The position numbers and the translations under genes were made by a program. Below are positions 1-11,912 of a DNA stretch of 64,000 bases, one piece after another. Origin of the DNA: Phascolomyces articulosus (Eukaryota > Mucoromycota > Mucoromycetes > Mucorales > Lichtheimiaceae); NCBI GenBank assembly GCA_025677815.1, contig JAIXMP010000005.1, positions 1,302,001 through 1,366,000 of the forward strand, written 5' to 3'. The notes under the pieces were generated by a model, which was not told the origin of the DNA, did not search any database, and was given only the letters and a program-made list of their open reading frames with translations. Each line of letters begins with the position of its first letter. Position 1 is the stretch's first letter.

Positions 1-986
1 CACCCACTATAAAAAACCTTCTCTTTTATTCAAACCGCCTATCATTTTTTATTATCCATTAATGACAAAGTCTTCTTATTTCCAAACTCACAATATATAT
101 TTGTAAAAATAAACTTTGTTTAACGATCACTATTCCATAAAAACTAAAACGACTACTTTGTCCAATCTCACATGGGTTTCTTGCTCAGGTTATATAAATA
201 AAACATCAGCAAATATGCTCGCAGGTTGGGGTTTAACAATAATATCATGTAAAATCGTAATACTATCAATTTTAGTCACTATTGCACTTCATCATTTTTG
301 AACAAGCATGCGCATAAATTCCAGTTTGACCTTCCTCTTATTTGTTGCTTCCGTACTGTTCCTGGGAACAATGACTTTGGTAAATGCTCTTCCGACACCA
401 GGCAAATGAGATCTTTTAACTAGAACTCGTACGCGTAATGGGAGAAACGTCGCATTAGAAGAGCAACCAGATATAACTCTGCTGTCATCATAGAAGCAAA
501 CGTGACACAACTCAAAGCGAGAAAATGACTTTAATGACGACAGTGAAATTGCTACGAAATAAAGCACCTCCTCTAAGAAAAGTGCTTTCAATAATGAAGG
601 TGCTACTAGAAAGAAAATCCTTGATATTCTTCAATTGTTTTTTTCCAGTTGAAGAACCAAACAGATAATTACTTCACACCATCTTCCCTTCACTTTTTCT
701 CATTACCAATATCAAGATACAATAGAATATATAATAAATGAAATGTACCTTCTTTTTTTTTGAATAAATAAATAAAAGCCACGATTATTCCTATACTGTT
801 GTTCGTCATTGAAAAGTGTTTGGGTGATCAATTTTTTAATATAAACTTGCACCATATTATTTTGTTTATATCTTGTGGAACAATAGAAAACAATAAAACT
901 TATACCACCGCATAACGAGAATTTTTTTCCGTACAACTCTTTTTAATCTTCATTTCTTTTTACCATACAAATCATTAACAAATACG
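1..986. other. Intergenic, 5' flank of the HAUS6 gene
   Basis: AT-rich sequence with short uninterrupted frames only. The longest is an open frame of about 99 codons on the minus strand (292-591). It begins at a TTG rather than an ATG and resembles no family I know. A minus-strand gene fragment cannot be excluded, but nothing here supports a call. Confidence 0.4.
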
Positions 987-3521
987 ATGGATACGACGAC
1001 ATCAAGTGGCAACAATGTTGCAACACTTTTCCTTACCAATCTTCAACTTCTCGGTTTTGTTCCTGAAAAGTTTACAACAGGCATCTTTAGCAAGATCGTC
1101 TTTGATGAGCACATGTTTTCATACGCCAACAATAACAAAGCCTTTGAAGCAACAAGCCATTTTTTATTTCTTAAACTCGATCCATCGCGTACAAAAACGG
1201 AATTTTCAAAATGTTGGCCAATGACAGAAACTGATTATCGACGTCAATCGCGCGAATATCGTACGATCGCGTACCGATGGCTTGATGAATTACGAATTAA
1301 ACAATGTTTATTGGGTCGAGTCACGTTACGTAAAAGTTACTTTGAAGATTGTCGTGGTGAAAAGCTGAATGCTATTATGCTTGCTTTTTCGACCTATGTA
1401 TTACAAAAAGTGGTGGATCGACGATTTGCTATGAAAGGAAATCAAGAAGGTATTATAAAAAAATATGAGTGTATCTTAATTCTGTGGTTATGATCTGTAA
1501 TGGATTTAGAAAAGGAGAACTAAAAAAAATTGGGGAATGGTTTCATTAGATATCAAGCCTGCACCTGTACGTATTCTTGAAACTACATCCATTAATTTGC
1601 CACCAAAAGAAACCCTTATTAAAACTTTGCAGGTAAATTTGAATAGATTAGATTTGATAGGAAGAGATAAAAAAAGAATAGTGTATAGTTGATTTATTTT
1701 TATACTTTTATATGGATTACAGTCTGAAATTGGCCGTATGGCATCAGCTATGGCTCAAGATAATCAAATTATGCACAGCTGCAACGAAACATGGGCACGT
1801 ATGGCAAGAAAGATGGCATCTTTAAATGATCATAATATTACCTGTATGTAAAATTGTTTTTGCTGTGATAGTAATTATGATAACTTTATGAATACTAATT
1901 TTTGTTGATGATCATAGCATTTTCCTCACCTAATCCAGAATCAAAAAGATATAAAAATAAATCTCAATGGAATGGAATGCATTCAATTCTACAAACCTTG
2001 AATAGTAACTTGGATAAGTTAAACCGTGAAAATAGAAAATTACGTCTCGCATCAGCACAGAAAGAAGAGCAATTACGAAAGTAAGAAATTTGGTGTTTGT
2101 TAGATCGTATACACATAAATTTCTACTTAAACACTAATATTCTTGCTTATTATTATTTTTTTCAGAATGAATCGATCCACTGATTCTCTTCATAACGTTT
2201 TCAATGCATTGAAGGGTTTATTCCCTGTTGAAAAGAATCCAATTGTAGACGACATACCGCCTCTAGCATTACGTAAGTAGTATTATAAGTTCGTTTAATT
2301 ACAAACGGGAAGAAATTAAAAGCATCATCTAAAAAAAACATCACGTTTTTGTTTTTTAAATGTATGTTTATGTAATAGCTGTTGGTTCAACCAAGGAACG
2401 CAAAAAACGTATCCAGAAATATGTTGATGAGTTGGTTGCATCTCACAATATCAAAAAACGTCAACACGAGATGGAAACTAAGAATGAGAACAATCGATCA
2501 AAAAGACAAAAAGCCTCACTCTCAGCACAAGTGCCTATATCACCAACACATAAAAAGACAGTACCACAGCTTCCATCTTTACCACCATCCCCTTTGAGGG
2601 CAACGCAGCCTAGCCCAGCACGGTATACTCCCGCACATAGCAGTCCTCTTACACGGCGTGTCTCAACCGTATCCAATGCAACTCGAGGTCCACCACCATC
2701 AGCTACACCACGTACTCATACATTAGGGTCTCCGTTTTCGTATATTTCAGAAAAAGTATCACCATTATCAACCACTTATCCAGACTACTGTGAGAATATT
2801 GTGAATCAAGTGATGGAGAATTTCCAAGAACAACGAACACCAGATAATATGGGAATACTGTCACCAATTGAAAATCGCTCGATACATAGTGGAAGATTAT
2901 CAGTATCTTCTCAATGTAAGTAAAAAGAATTGTTTTGAATAAAGGAGTGTTACTCTGTATGTATGCGTATATACTTGTTTTATTTATCCATATATTATGA
3001 TGAACATAATAGCAAAAAACTGGCCTACTCCAAGTCCCTTCTCACAAAAAGTAGCTGCATCCCTTTCTCATAATGAAGACAGCCCGACTGCTAGTCCCTC
3101 CAAAAACTATATTATTAAAGGACGTAAAACAGATACACCATTATCAACGTTATGGGATTACTATGAGAATAATAACAAACTCGACAATGTTTATCAAAAC
3201 AGTCCAACACGCCGATCGATTCGATCTTCACCTGTTGTTTCAGGCCACTCACAGTCATCTCCCGGTTTATACAAAACGACCAGCTCTTCGGTAGCAGCGA
3301 GTCCAGCTGCAAGCTCACTTCATGCTTACAGAGCAGCCATGGATGAACAGAATACAGGTGCAGAATTGTTGGGTATTGTATCAATACTTTTTTTTTCACG
3401 ATGTGAACTATATAATTCTTTGTGAGCGTGTGGCATTTTACTAAACCATACATAATCCTTTCTTCTAGATGAAACTGAACCTGATATGTTTTATACAAGT
3501 GATTTTACAATCCAAACATAA
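987..3521 (+). CDS. HAUS6: HAUS augmin-like complex subunit 6
   Basis: Augmin binds spindle microtubules and recruits gamma-tubulin for branching nucleation; HAUS6 is its gamma-tubulin-recruiting subunit. Eight exons fit: 987-1449, 1550-1632, 1723-1843, 1918-2080, 2166-2272, 2379-2915, 3013-3372 and 3469-3521. They total 1887 nt (628 aa), with every phase closing and all introns GT-AG. Residues 10-150 match the HAUS6 N-terminal domain: LFLTNLQLLGF, then NNKAFEATSHFLFLKLDP, a CWP block, a WLDELR block and RKSYFEDCRGEKL. The middle (exon 4) is a likely coiled coil rich in Leu, Glu, Arg and Lys. The C-terminal third is Ser/Pro-rich and low complexity, as in other HAUS6 proteins, with many SP/TP sites that could be mitotic kinase targets (inference). 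The start is the first ATG, just upstream of the conserved domain. The gene is convergent with PMT2. Confidence 0.9.
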
Positions 3522-3904
3522 ATTGTCTGCTTATTTGTTTCAGATAGACATATATTAATTGTATACCCTAATTGTTCACTTATCGAAAGTAATATATTAT
3601 TCTATTTCAACTATTATATTGATGATGTAGAAATGGATATGCATACAAAGTAATGATACTCTATTACGTTATTAAATGTAGAGATCCAAAATCTATTGAA
3701 GATATACATATGCGTTAAAAAGCAGAAAAATGAATTCTTTTGACTCTCTATTTTTAATTTTTAATTTTTGTTTTGAGGCAAAGGAATAAAAGTTATAATA
3801 ATGTCAAGAACAAAGATGATGTAGGATATAAAAGGCAGAAGAAGATAAAAAGGAATTATGCATGGAATGAAAGAGAGAGGAGGCAAAGGAAAAGATGTTA
3901 AGGT
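3522..3904. other. Convergent 3' intergenic spacer
   Basis: Shared 3' region between HAUS6 (+) and PMT2 (-). It is AT-rich with several AATAAA-like hexamers. I see no coding frame. Confidence 0.6.
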
Positions 3905-6900
3905 TTATTTATCTACCAAGTTCCAACTCTTCAGCCATCGACGTCCTTTGTAATTTGATATAGGGCCCGACATGCCATACGCGACCGGCGCAAAATAAAT
4001 AAAGACAGCAATAACTGACACATAGGCAATACCAAATACGATCCATTGTGTACGGTTAGACATCTTGGCAGTCCAGTGTTCTAACAGGAATGGTACCATG
4101 AGAATACTAAAGTAAAGAGCAGGGAAGTAATGATGTAGATAGGTGACACGCCCCATAATACAGAATGGAATATAATGAAGGAACCATCCCAAAAATAAGG
4201 TCTTTCCAACATACAAGAAATGATCCCATTGAGCTATAAAGAAGAAAATAATATGTTATTACAAACTTGTAATAATTAAGAGGCCATGCTTCTCTATATA
4301 TTTTTGTCAAGAACGCTTACCATTGGAAAGATCGTGGATTTTACGTTGCATACGAGCAAGATAAAATCCTGCACTTGCCAAGAATACCAAAAGTGATGCA
4401 AAAGCAGGCCACCATACAGCAGGATTTCCAAGCAAATAATATTTAATAATATCATCACCCCAACCACACATACGCAATCCAACAGATGCAAGAGGCCATT
4501 CAGAAGGTGTAGATGAAAGGATATCTTCCTTATCGGGATCAGGAATCAAAGCGTTATTGGATGTCCACATGGCAACGTTCAAATGCCAGAAATCGTGTAA
4601 AAATTTGGATTTATAGGCATTTTTGGGTGCAGGAGGTACTATAGAAGAGTAAAGAAAACATTATGTCAATAAAATAAAACGCAACATCGAGAGATGGAGT
4701 TGATTCTTTGTTTACTCACAATTATCATTATAATGTTCTTCAACATTCCACCATGTATGTGGGTCATTTTCTCTGTTACGTTTATCACATGTCACTTCGA
4801 TTTGCTTGAAACCCCATTGTGGCAATACAACGTTATTTGCAGATAATAAGCAGTTCAATTGGGTATGGCGAAGACGAAAACGGGTTGTAAGGGAGCGTAC
4901 ACGTTCTTTATCTTTGTAGACCAAATCATCAACAATTTCCACCTTCCAATTGTCTTGGATATCACCCACAGTTTCATTTCCATAGGCTGAAACTTCCCAT
5001 TGGCCAGAGGTGATGGGTGCTGCAATAGGATGACTGTGCAAATTGCGACCAGTGGGAGGATGAATAAGACGAATAACATCACCATCCTTGACAAAGCGAA
5101 CATTTCCATTTTCTGGTTCATAATCTTGTGGATTACCAATGACACGTGGAGGCCGAATAATCCAGTGATTGTTATCGTCTTTATAATGATAGCAGGTGAC
5201 CTGTTGTTGTTTTGACCCTTCAGGGAAAGTTTGGACATGAGAATGCAATAAACCACCACCATAGCCATAGTTCTTAATTGTCAACTTGGAGCCATATGCC
5301 AAATCTATATAATTACATATGAACCATAAGTGATCGAAAATAAACCGAAGTTATATACTGTATACTTACCAAGTGGATTACGTTCAAAAGAGTTTCCTGC
5401 TAAGCGCGCTTGGAACAATGAACTCATTTGGGCATCACCTGGACCACTGCGATACAAGACGAGGAAGTGCATAGCAAATGAAAACAAATATACAAGAGTT
5501 GGAATACAGATAAGACAGACAGCACGAGCTAACCAATGAGCAGCATAGGTTTTCTTTGGCATTTGAACATCACCGAGCATCTCCCAAAGATCTTCAATAG
5601 TATTCAATCCTACTAATGCAATAACAAAAAGACCGACCCATTTGACACTAATATATTACTCCAGACGTTAGCTATCACTTGTTTACTTGATAGTCATTAT
5701 TTCCTTTCCTTCAAATAAACGAGTTAGTTACCTTAGTACACATCCAAGTGAAAAACCGGTCATACCCAACCACAACCACCAATTTTCCGAGAATGGTCTA
5801 AAAAAAGCAGATACAAACCACACAAAAAATCAACATTCCATACTATTTTATTTATTTTCATCCCTTTCAATCCAATCTCAGGAACAGATAAAAACTTACT
5901 CGTTTTTGCAGTTGTTGAATACAGTCATACAGTATAACGACAGACATGTGAAAAACATCAACATAGAATCGAGAAGGATAAATCGACTAATACAAAGGTA
6001 TGCGGTATCTGAGAAAAGAGAGAGAAGACACATATACAATCAGTATTCACTTCGTTCAACACAATTCTTGATTCACTCTATTCTCCTCTCCTTCTTACTT
6101 CAATCCATCCTCAAAAGTCCCAACCAAAATCCTTACCAAGTAACACCATAGTGGCAGCCAAAATACTCGCACGCTGAGACATTTTGAATTGTCTGGCAGT
6201 CAAATAAGCAAGAGGTACAAGAAGAGCACCCCAGAATGCATTGAAAATACGCATCCCAGTATAATTGACATCTTCTGGATACTTATGTCCTGATTCGAAT
6301 GCAAATGAACCGTTATAACCAGAGAGCCATCCTGATAAACCTACCAACATTTTACCAAGTGGTGGATGGACATCAAAATAAAATTCATTTTTCAGATAAT
6401 GGGATCCAAACTAAAACAGGGAAATAAAATGACTTTAAGTATGGATATATTTGACGACTTTGCATAACTTTTTTTTCCCTCCTTTTTACCTTTCCAAAAT
6501 GTGCCTATTTGTTATTTTTGTTGAAAAATAGGTAATAACATATATATTAATTCCATTGTTCAAATCATTGTCTTTTCGTTCCTCATTTTGTTTTCCTTTT
6601 CCTACATAATAGTACCTCATCCCATACGACAATATTTGATAGGCCAATTTGACGGAAACGAGTCCAAAATGCTAAAAGTGTAAGACCAGCAGGGATCAGT
6701 GCGCGATGATATTTTTGACAGAATGCAATATACTAAAAATAAAATGGGGGTCAAGATAAGTATTCACGGTTTTGAGATACAATCGATATGTGTGTGCTGT
6801 ACCTTGTTTGAAGAATAGACAACTCTTTGTTGAGGTGGTAACGGTTTTGCAAACTTGTTCTTTTCATCACCATAATTATGATCAATAAGGGTTGCTGGAT

Positions 6901-6976
6901 TATATTGTTCATAAACGGGTGGGCTGGGTTGCTGATGCACATCTGGTGTAATGTGCCTTCGTTTTAAGTTCTCCAT
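3905..6976 (-). CDS. PMT2: Protein O-mannosyltransferase, PMT2 family
   Basis: An ER multispanning enzyme that transfers mannose from dolichyl-phosphate mannose to Ser/Thr of secretory proteins; in yeast, PMT2-family members pair with PMT1-family members. Ten exons, in transcript order: 6803-6976, 6616-6732, 6490-6504, 6137-6410, 5900-6008, 5732-5797, 5370-5647, 4721-5304 region (ending 4720), 4321-4638 and 3905-4233. They total 2265 nt (754 aa), the usual family length. The catalytic acidic pair lies in VVWDE (about residues 93-97) and is followed by AHFGK, encoded entirely by a 15-nt microexon. VHPPLGKML and ISRFILLDSML are PMT N-domain signatures. Exon 7 carries the MIR region (SHVQTFPEGSKQQQVTCY), whose wording is PMT2-type. 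RVTYLHHYFPALYF marks the C-terminal membrane domain. The start is the ATG at 6976; the frame opens further upstream without a better start. Confidence 0.97.
6490..6504 (-). other. 15-nt coding microexon of PMT2
   Basis: Encodes exactly AHFGK in phase 0. It is flanked by an AG acceptor (6505-6506) and a GTAAAA donor (6484-6489). It restores the family motif DEAHFGKFGS between two larger exons. The flanking introns are 111 nt and 79 nt. Confidence 0.93.
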
Positions 6977-8847
6977 GACCCACTTGGTTGTGTTTCTGTG
7001 AGTTATGTGCTGATGGTCAAAAAGTAAATAGAAGGGAGAGAAAGAAAAAAAAAATAAAATGGGCAAAATTGATATATTGCTATTTATGGATTTCGGAGCA
7101 TGTCCTGTAACAATAATGCTATTGACCACCGCGACAACAGAATTGATTTTATCTCTCTATCATTGAAAAGAGACAGTGAACTTACAATTCACCAAATAAC
7201 CCCCTTGCAGATTGTATAGTTTCCAATTTATGCATTACTCATGTGTTAGTCTATTCACGTTGTCTATAAGGATAATACTTTTTACATCAATATATAAATG
7301 GTGTTATCCAGTCTGTGCGCATTTTATTATTTTTTTCGTCAGTCAGGGTCTGTTGTCGTGGTTTTTTTATGGACTACTAATTTTAGTATAGACCCACAAG
7401 GCTCGTTAGAATATATATAATTGTTCACAGAAATAATATAAATAGCCCTTTCATCTACAACAAAGGCGCATATGAGTCAGTTTTATATTCTATTAAGTAT
7501 TTTATATTTGTCATAATATATAATAGTCAATATTATCGTTAAGGAATTCAACTATATCACTCTATAGTAATAAATGCCTAACTCCACAGCAGCATATACC
7601 ATATTGTTGTGCTCTAACTTATTATATTGGTTTGATAGTTATAGTTGATAGTTAAAATACAATTTCAGGTCTGGATGAACTCATAACTAATTCTATTTGA
7701 ATGTTTTACTCTGAAACAAATCTTAACGTATTATCATACCACTTGGTTTTTAACAAGCTGTTGCCACTGTTAATTATATTAAAATTACACAAGGAATCTG
7801 TGTGTAACAAAAGGCTAAATTTTTTGGTTTTTAGACCATTTAATTCCACGCATGCTATTTTGGTCCGAACGTCAAAAATATCATGCAGCAAACATATATT
7901 GACACTGTCGTTCATCTAATTATTCGATTTCTTGATCTTGCCCAGACAAACCATTGAATCAAAATAGATTTTTTACACTCAATACCTCATCAAACTGCAT
8001 ATGATACGTTTGCCTTTTGATATAAAGTAATGGTTCTTATTTATTATTATAATTAGGTGTTAATACTGGTAAACAAAGGTAAAAAACTAGCTTGAAATTA
8101 AAGAGGGATTACTGCGTCCTGCTGCTGGGTGATCAAATAAAAGTGTCACATCCGCATCTAAATAGTGTATGAAAGCCCCCGTTCTTGAATTTTGTTCATT
8201 ATTATTTTATCGCTCGGGAGTGCTGGTAGCCTGATTATCCAAATAAACAAAAAAAGGTTTAGCATTAAAGTGTTTTTTGATCAGATAATGTGCGTAGTGA
8301 AATTTCACTTACAATTGAGCTACTGGTACTCGCAAAAAAAAAAGTAGCTGTTCATAGTAGAAATATCTTGCAATAGCACATAGGAAGGAGCATTTTTCAG
8401 TTGGAGAGAGTATTTACTAATGAAGAGTATGTACTCCTTCCCACTATAAATAGCTATCAAAAAGGTTTATTTAAATAGTGACACAAATACCGATAGAACT
8501 TGTGTGCAAATTGAGGAAGATGGTTCCGCTAATAAATGCTTTAGGTGCTGGCTTAGCTTTTTCAAGTCGTAACACACATTTGTATTTGATACTACCTGAG
8601 TCATATAAATAGCAAGTAAAAAAAAAAAAGATCCCTCTCATTTCTCTTCTGTATTCTGTTTTTTTGATTTTTTTCTTAAAAAACATCTGCTATCATATTT
8701 ACTACCCGCCATTTTATATAACCAGTCTTGCATACCTGCTGTTTTTACAGTACAAGAAATACTGTACATTATTATTCACCATTTGACGAACGATATATAA
8801 CTTTGGATGAACTAGTAAAAGAGCATATAGTTACTACAATATCCACG
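6977..8847. other. Divergent intergenic region, PMT2 / HET gene
   Basis: About 1.8 kb of AT-rich sequence upstream of both PMT2 and the HET-domain gene. Overlapping sense and antisense frames near 7700-7920 look like chance. The last 126 bases before the HET ATG are an open frame that may be coding (see that gene). A pyrimidine-rich CAG at 8741-8750 is a good acceptor candidate for an upstream exon that I could not place. Confidence 0.5.
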
Positions 8848-10524
8848 ATGTATATGACGTACGTTTACCCCCAACCATCACTTATAAGGAGCGATAAAAA
8901 ATATGCTATGAAAAGATCACGCAACTTTATATTTCGTCCCTCTTGGCTTGTTCGAACATCCGATATGCAACGAGTCCCTGGTACTGATAATGCCATCAAT
9001 AGCTATTGTACTCTCTCTTACTCATGGAACTGCTCTGGTGACATCCTTATCGACGAGAATGGTAATTCTAAATGTATCGACAATGGTCTACACGAAATCA
9101 GATTCAATACCAATAGCCTAAAATATAGTAACCCGGTCAACGATTTTCCCTACAACATTGTTAAAGTAAAATTCGAACAGCTCATCCAACAAGTTTGCAA
9201 GGACTTCAACATCAAATATATCTGGTATGACAAGATGTGTATTGACCAAAACAATAAGGCAGAAAAACATGCCGAAATAGCAAGAATGCACCTAATTTAC
9301 AAGAATGCTAAATTCAATGTTGCCTTGATCCCAGAAATGTCTATCCCAGAATCCGTTTCGTCTGTCCATTGGAAAAACATTGCCATGTCATGTTTCAGTA
9401 AAAACAAAAGAGCACAACAACGTAAAATAATTGAAAAATGTATGATGGACATTTCCCAATCACATTGGTTTCAACGATTTTGGACACTTGAAGAGATAGT
9501 GGTAGCAAAGAGTACTGTTTATGTCGGAAGAAATGCACATTTATGGAATTCACATCGTTTATTTTTCGGTTTATTACTTCTTTCACTCAACATGGGACTC
9601 GTTAGAAATATTTACGAATTGTGCCTTGGAAAACCAATTGCTGCCAACTTTGTATTACGTTATGCTCATACACGTTCCACAACAAAAGAACACGATCGAG
9701 TTTATGCTTTAGCTAATATTTTCGCTAATCTAATGAACGTCGATGTTAACTACGATCTACCAGTAATCACCGCAGTCAGCAATTTTTACAGTAATCTTAT
9801 CGAAAAAGACTTATCTGTACTTTGCTTTGGAAAAGCACGAGACAGTTATACAAGTACATTACAAGGAGTTTATGATCTTCCTTCATGGACTGGCATTGGA
9901 GGTGCCCATGTAAATGAACGATTGATGCTACAACTCAAAAGGAATCAAGAAATTTCTGATATTCTTAAAGTCGATCGTCAAGATGGAACAGGAACACAAA
10001 AACACCAATTACATTTTAACGATGTTAGCTACATAAAAGTACACCCGCGCCATTTTCCTTTGGTCAAGGAAAAGTCACATGTGTACCTTGATCGTACAAA
10101 AAACGATATCCGATTTAATGACGCGGGTGTGGAGATCACACACTATATAACCGAGTTAACACCAAATACAGTCAATCATAAAAAAATGAAACGAGAAAGG
10201 ATGGATGATATCATCGCTCCAAGGAAAAACAAACCAGTTACATATTTGTCCTTAACAGAGGAATGCGACGAGTGTATAGTATTGGATTTACCATTTTTTA
10301 AAGAGAATCGGCATTCTTCAACTAGAATTTTTCCTGTCATCCAAAAAATAGAAAAAGTTGAATATAACGATAAAACTATGTTGGAGTATAAAGGATACCC
10401 TGTATATAAATCTATTGGTGTACTCTATTTTCGATGTCGCAGCTTTATTATTAATGACTGTTTTCACCCTAGCCTAGCAAAATTTACAAATAATCTCCAG
10501 AAAGGATCATTTGTAATTGTTTAA
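8848..10524 (+). CDS. HET (heterokaryon incompatibility) domain protein
   Basis: HET domains are best known from ascomycete non-self recognition, where they trigger cell death after fusion of incompatible strains; in Mucoromycota the role is unknown. The domain blocks appear in order. YCTLSYSWN is the first. WYDKMCIDQNN is followed by EIARMHLIYKNA, the usual WxDxxCIxQ...QIxxMxxIYxxA element. WFQRFWTLEEIVVA is the third. ATG 8848 gives 558 aa. The frame is open back to 8722 (just after a stop) without another ATG, and a strong acceptor (TTTTTACAG) ends at 8750. A short upstream exon is therefore possible and the true N terminus is uncertain. The gene is otherwise intronless, unlike most neighbours. 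The C-terminal half after about residue 300 matches no domain I know. There is no predicted signal peptide or clear membrane segment. Confidence 0.85.
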   Translation: MYMTYVYPQPSLIRSDKKYAMKRSRNFIFRPSWLVRTSDMQRVPGTDNAINSYCTLSYSWNCSGDILIDENGNSKCIDNGLHEIRFNTNSLKYSNPVNDFPYNIVKVKFEQLIQQVCKDFNIKYIWYDKMCIDQNNKAEKHAEIARMHLIYKNAKFNVALIPEMSIPESVSSVHWKNIAMSCFSKNKRAQQRKIIEKCMMDISQSHWFQRFWTLEEIVVAKSTVYVGRNAHLWNSHRLFFGLLLLSLNMGLVRNIYELCLGKPIAANFVLRYAHTRSTTKEHDRVYALANIFANLMNVDVNYDLPVITAVSNFYSNLIEKDLSVLCFGKARDSYTSTLQGVYDLPSWTGIGGAHVNERLMLQLKRNQEISDILKVDRQDGTGTQKHQLHFNDVSYIKVHPRHFPLVKEKSHVYLDRTKNDIRFNDAGVEITHYITELTPNTVNHKKMKRERMDDIIAPRKNKPVTYLSLTEECDECIVLDLPFFKENRHSSTRIFPVIQKIEKVEYNDKTMLEYKGYPVYKSIGVLYFRCRSFIINDCFHPSLAKFTNNLQKGSFVIV

Positions 10525-10822
10525 TGTAATATATTGAATTAATAATGTTTACGAAAACTCTCCTCTGTCACTTGATTGGTATTTATGCAAAGAAATAAAT
10601 AATACCATTATTTCTATAAAGTAGCAACAAGTAATAGATATAAAAAAGTTACAGTTTCACTGAAATATTTCAATAAGTATCATAAAAAGATGATTTTCGC
10701 TTTTTATAATACTTATAGCAAATAGTTTTATATTTGAAATGGGCGTTCACCATTTTATTAATGACATTTATTATTTTTTTTAAGTAAAAAGTTCAATAAT
10801 ATGTAGCGTGCACACTTTTTTG

Positions 10823-11912
10823 TTATCTCTTCTTGGTAATTATCGAAATACCATCGAATAATGGAAGCATAACAACTTCTACTCGATCATCTTGTAACAC
10901 ACGTTGGTTAAATGAATGAGCTAGTTTGGCTAGATCAATGATATCGTGTGGAATATCCTTGTAGCTATTATCCATTTCTTCATAACCCGCTTGTCGATGC
11001 ACTTGTCCATAGAAGAGAACTATTGAAAATAAATAAATAATAAACAGGATATTGGTATAAATCTACTTGTTCTATACTAATACATAACAGAATATTCATT
11101 CCTTTTTTAATGTTTTCATGCGTTATGCACTCATCATTTATTAACACTCACCATTGTCTGCAATGATGATACCCCGATCAGATAATAAATTTTGATCCAT
11201 AATGAAATTGTAATAGGAAGTATAAGATCCCTTATCAGCATCTATTAAATATATTTGCAAATCAATAATTATGCATCATAAAATCCTGGCTTCTCTCTTG
11301 TAAATAGGACTTTACAACATACCAATAAAAATAAAATCGTATTGTTCTTCAGGTCGTTCTGTCGCAAGAAGATGCAAACTAGGGAAGTACGTAAAAGAAT
11401 GATTGGTGAATGGCCGACACACTAGATAACATGAACCATCCTTTTACATAATATAATCTATAGATATATATTATTTACCTTTGTAAAGCAGAACCAGGAA
11501 TAAATTCAATTCGATCGTCCACTTTTGCTTTTTTTGCATAATTTTTGGCAATTTTTAAGGCTTTTGGATCAATTTCCAACGTTACAACTTTATAAGGACT
11601 CGATGATGTTGGAACAGGAAGGGCTGAAGCTATGGAAATGCTAGAACCTCCAGTAAAAGTACCAATTTCAAGGACACGTGTGGGTTTAAAAATCTTGACC
11701 AGTTGATGCAAAAGTTTGAGCTGTGTTGTCGATGCCATATAATCGCATTCTTCTTTATACTCATGCATCGTTTCATCTGATAGTTCCTCGGTTACTATAG
11801 CTACTTGCGGTGGGAAGGGTGTGCTTACATCATTGCTATATTGATCCTCTTTAACTCTCAGTCGATTATCAATGTCACCAAGGAATTTAGTGTAATTGGG
11901 GTTGACAATCAT
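10823..11912 (-). CDS. SAM-dependent O-methyltransferase (caffeoyl-CoA OMT family)
   Basis: Class I methyltransferase of the Methyltransf_3 (caffeoyl-CoA / catechol OMT-like) family, which moves the S-adenosylmethionine methyl group to a phenolic hydroxyl, usually with Mg2+. Four exons: 11479-11912, 11323-11378, 11152-11241 and 10823-11019. They total 777 nt (258 aa) and all phases close. RVLEIGTFTGGSS is the SAM-binding glycine motif (about residues 80-92). YDFIFIDADKGSY holds the conserved metal-binding Asp region, and RGIIIADNVLFYGQV is the family's GG.I..DN.L..G.V block, spanning an intron. The natural substrate cannot be read from the sequence. The gene is convergent with the HET gene (about 300 bp apart). 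Confidence 0.92.

Noticed and set aside
7701..7919. Overlapping open frames of about 70 codons on both strands
   Set aside because: Equal openness on both strands in AT-rich DNA is expected by chance; neither resembles a protein family.
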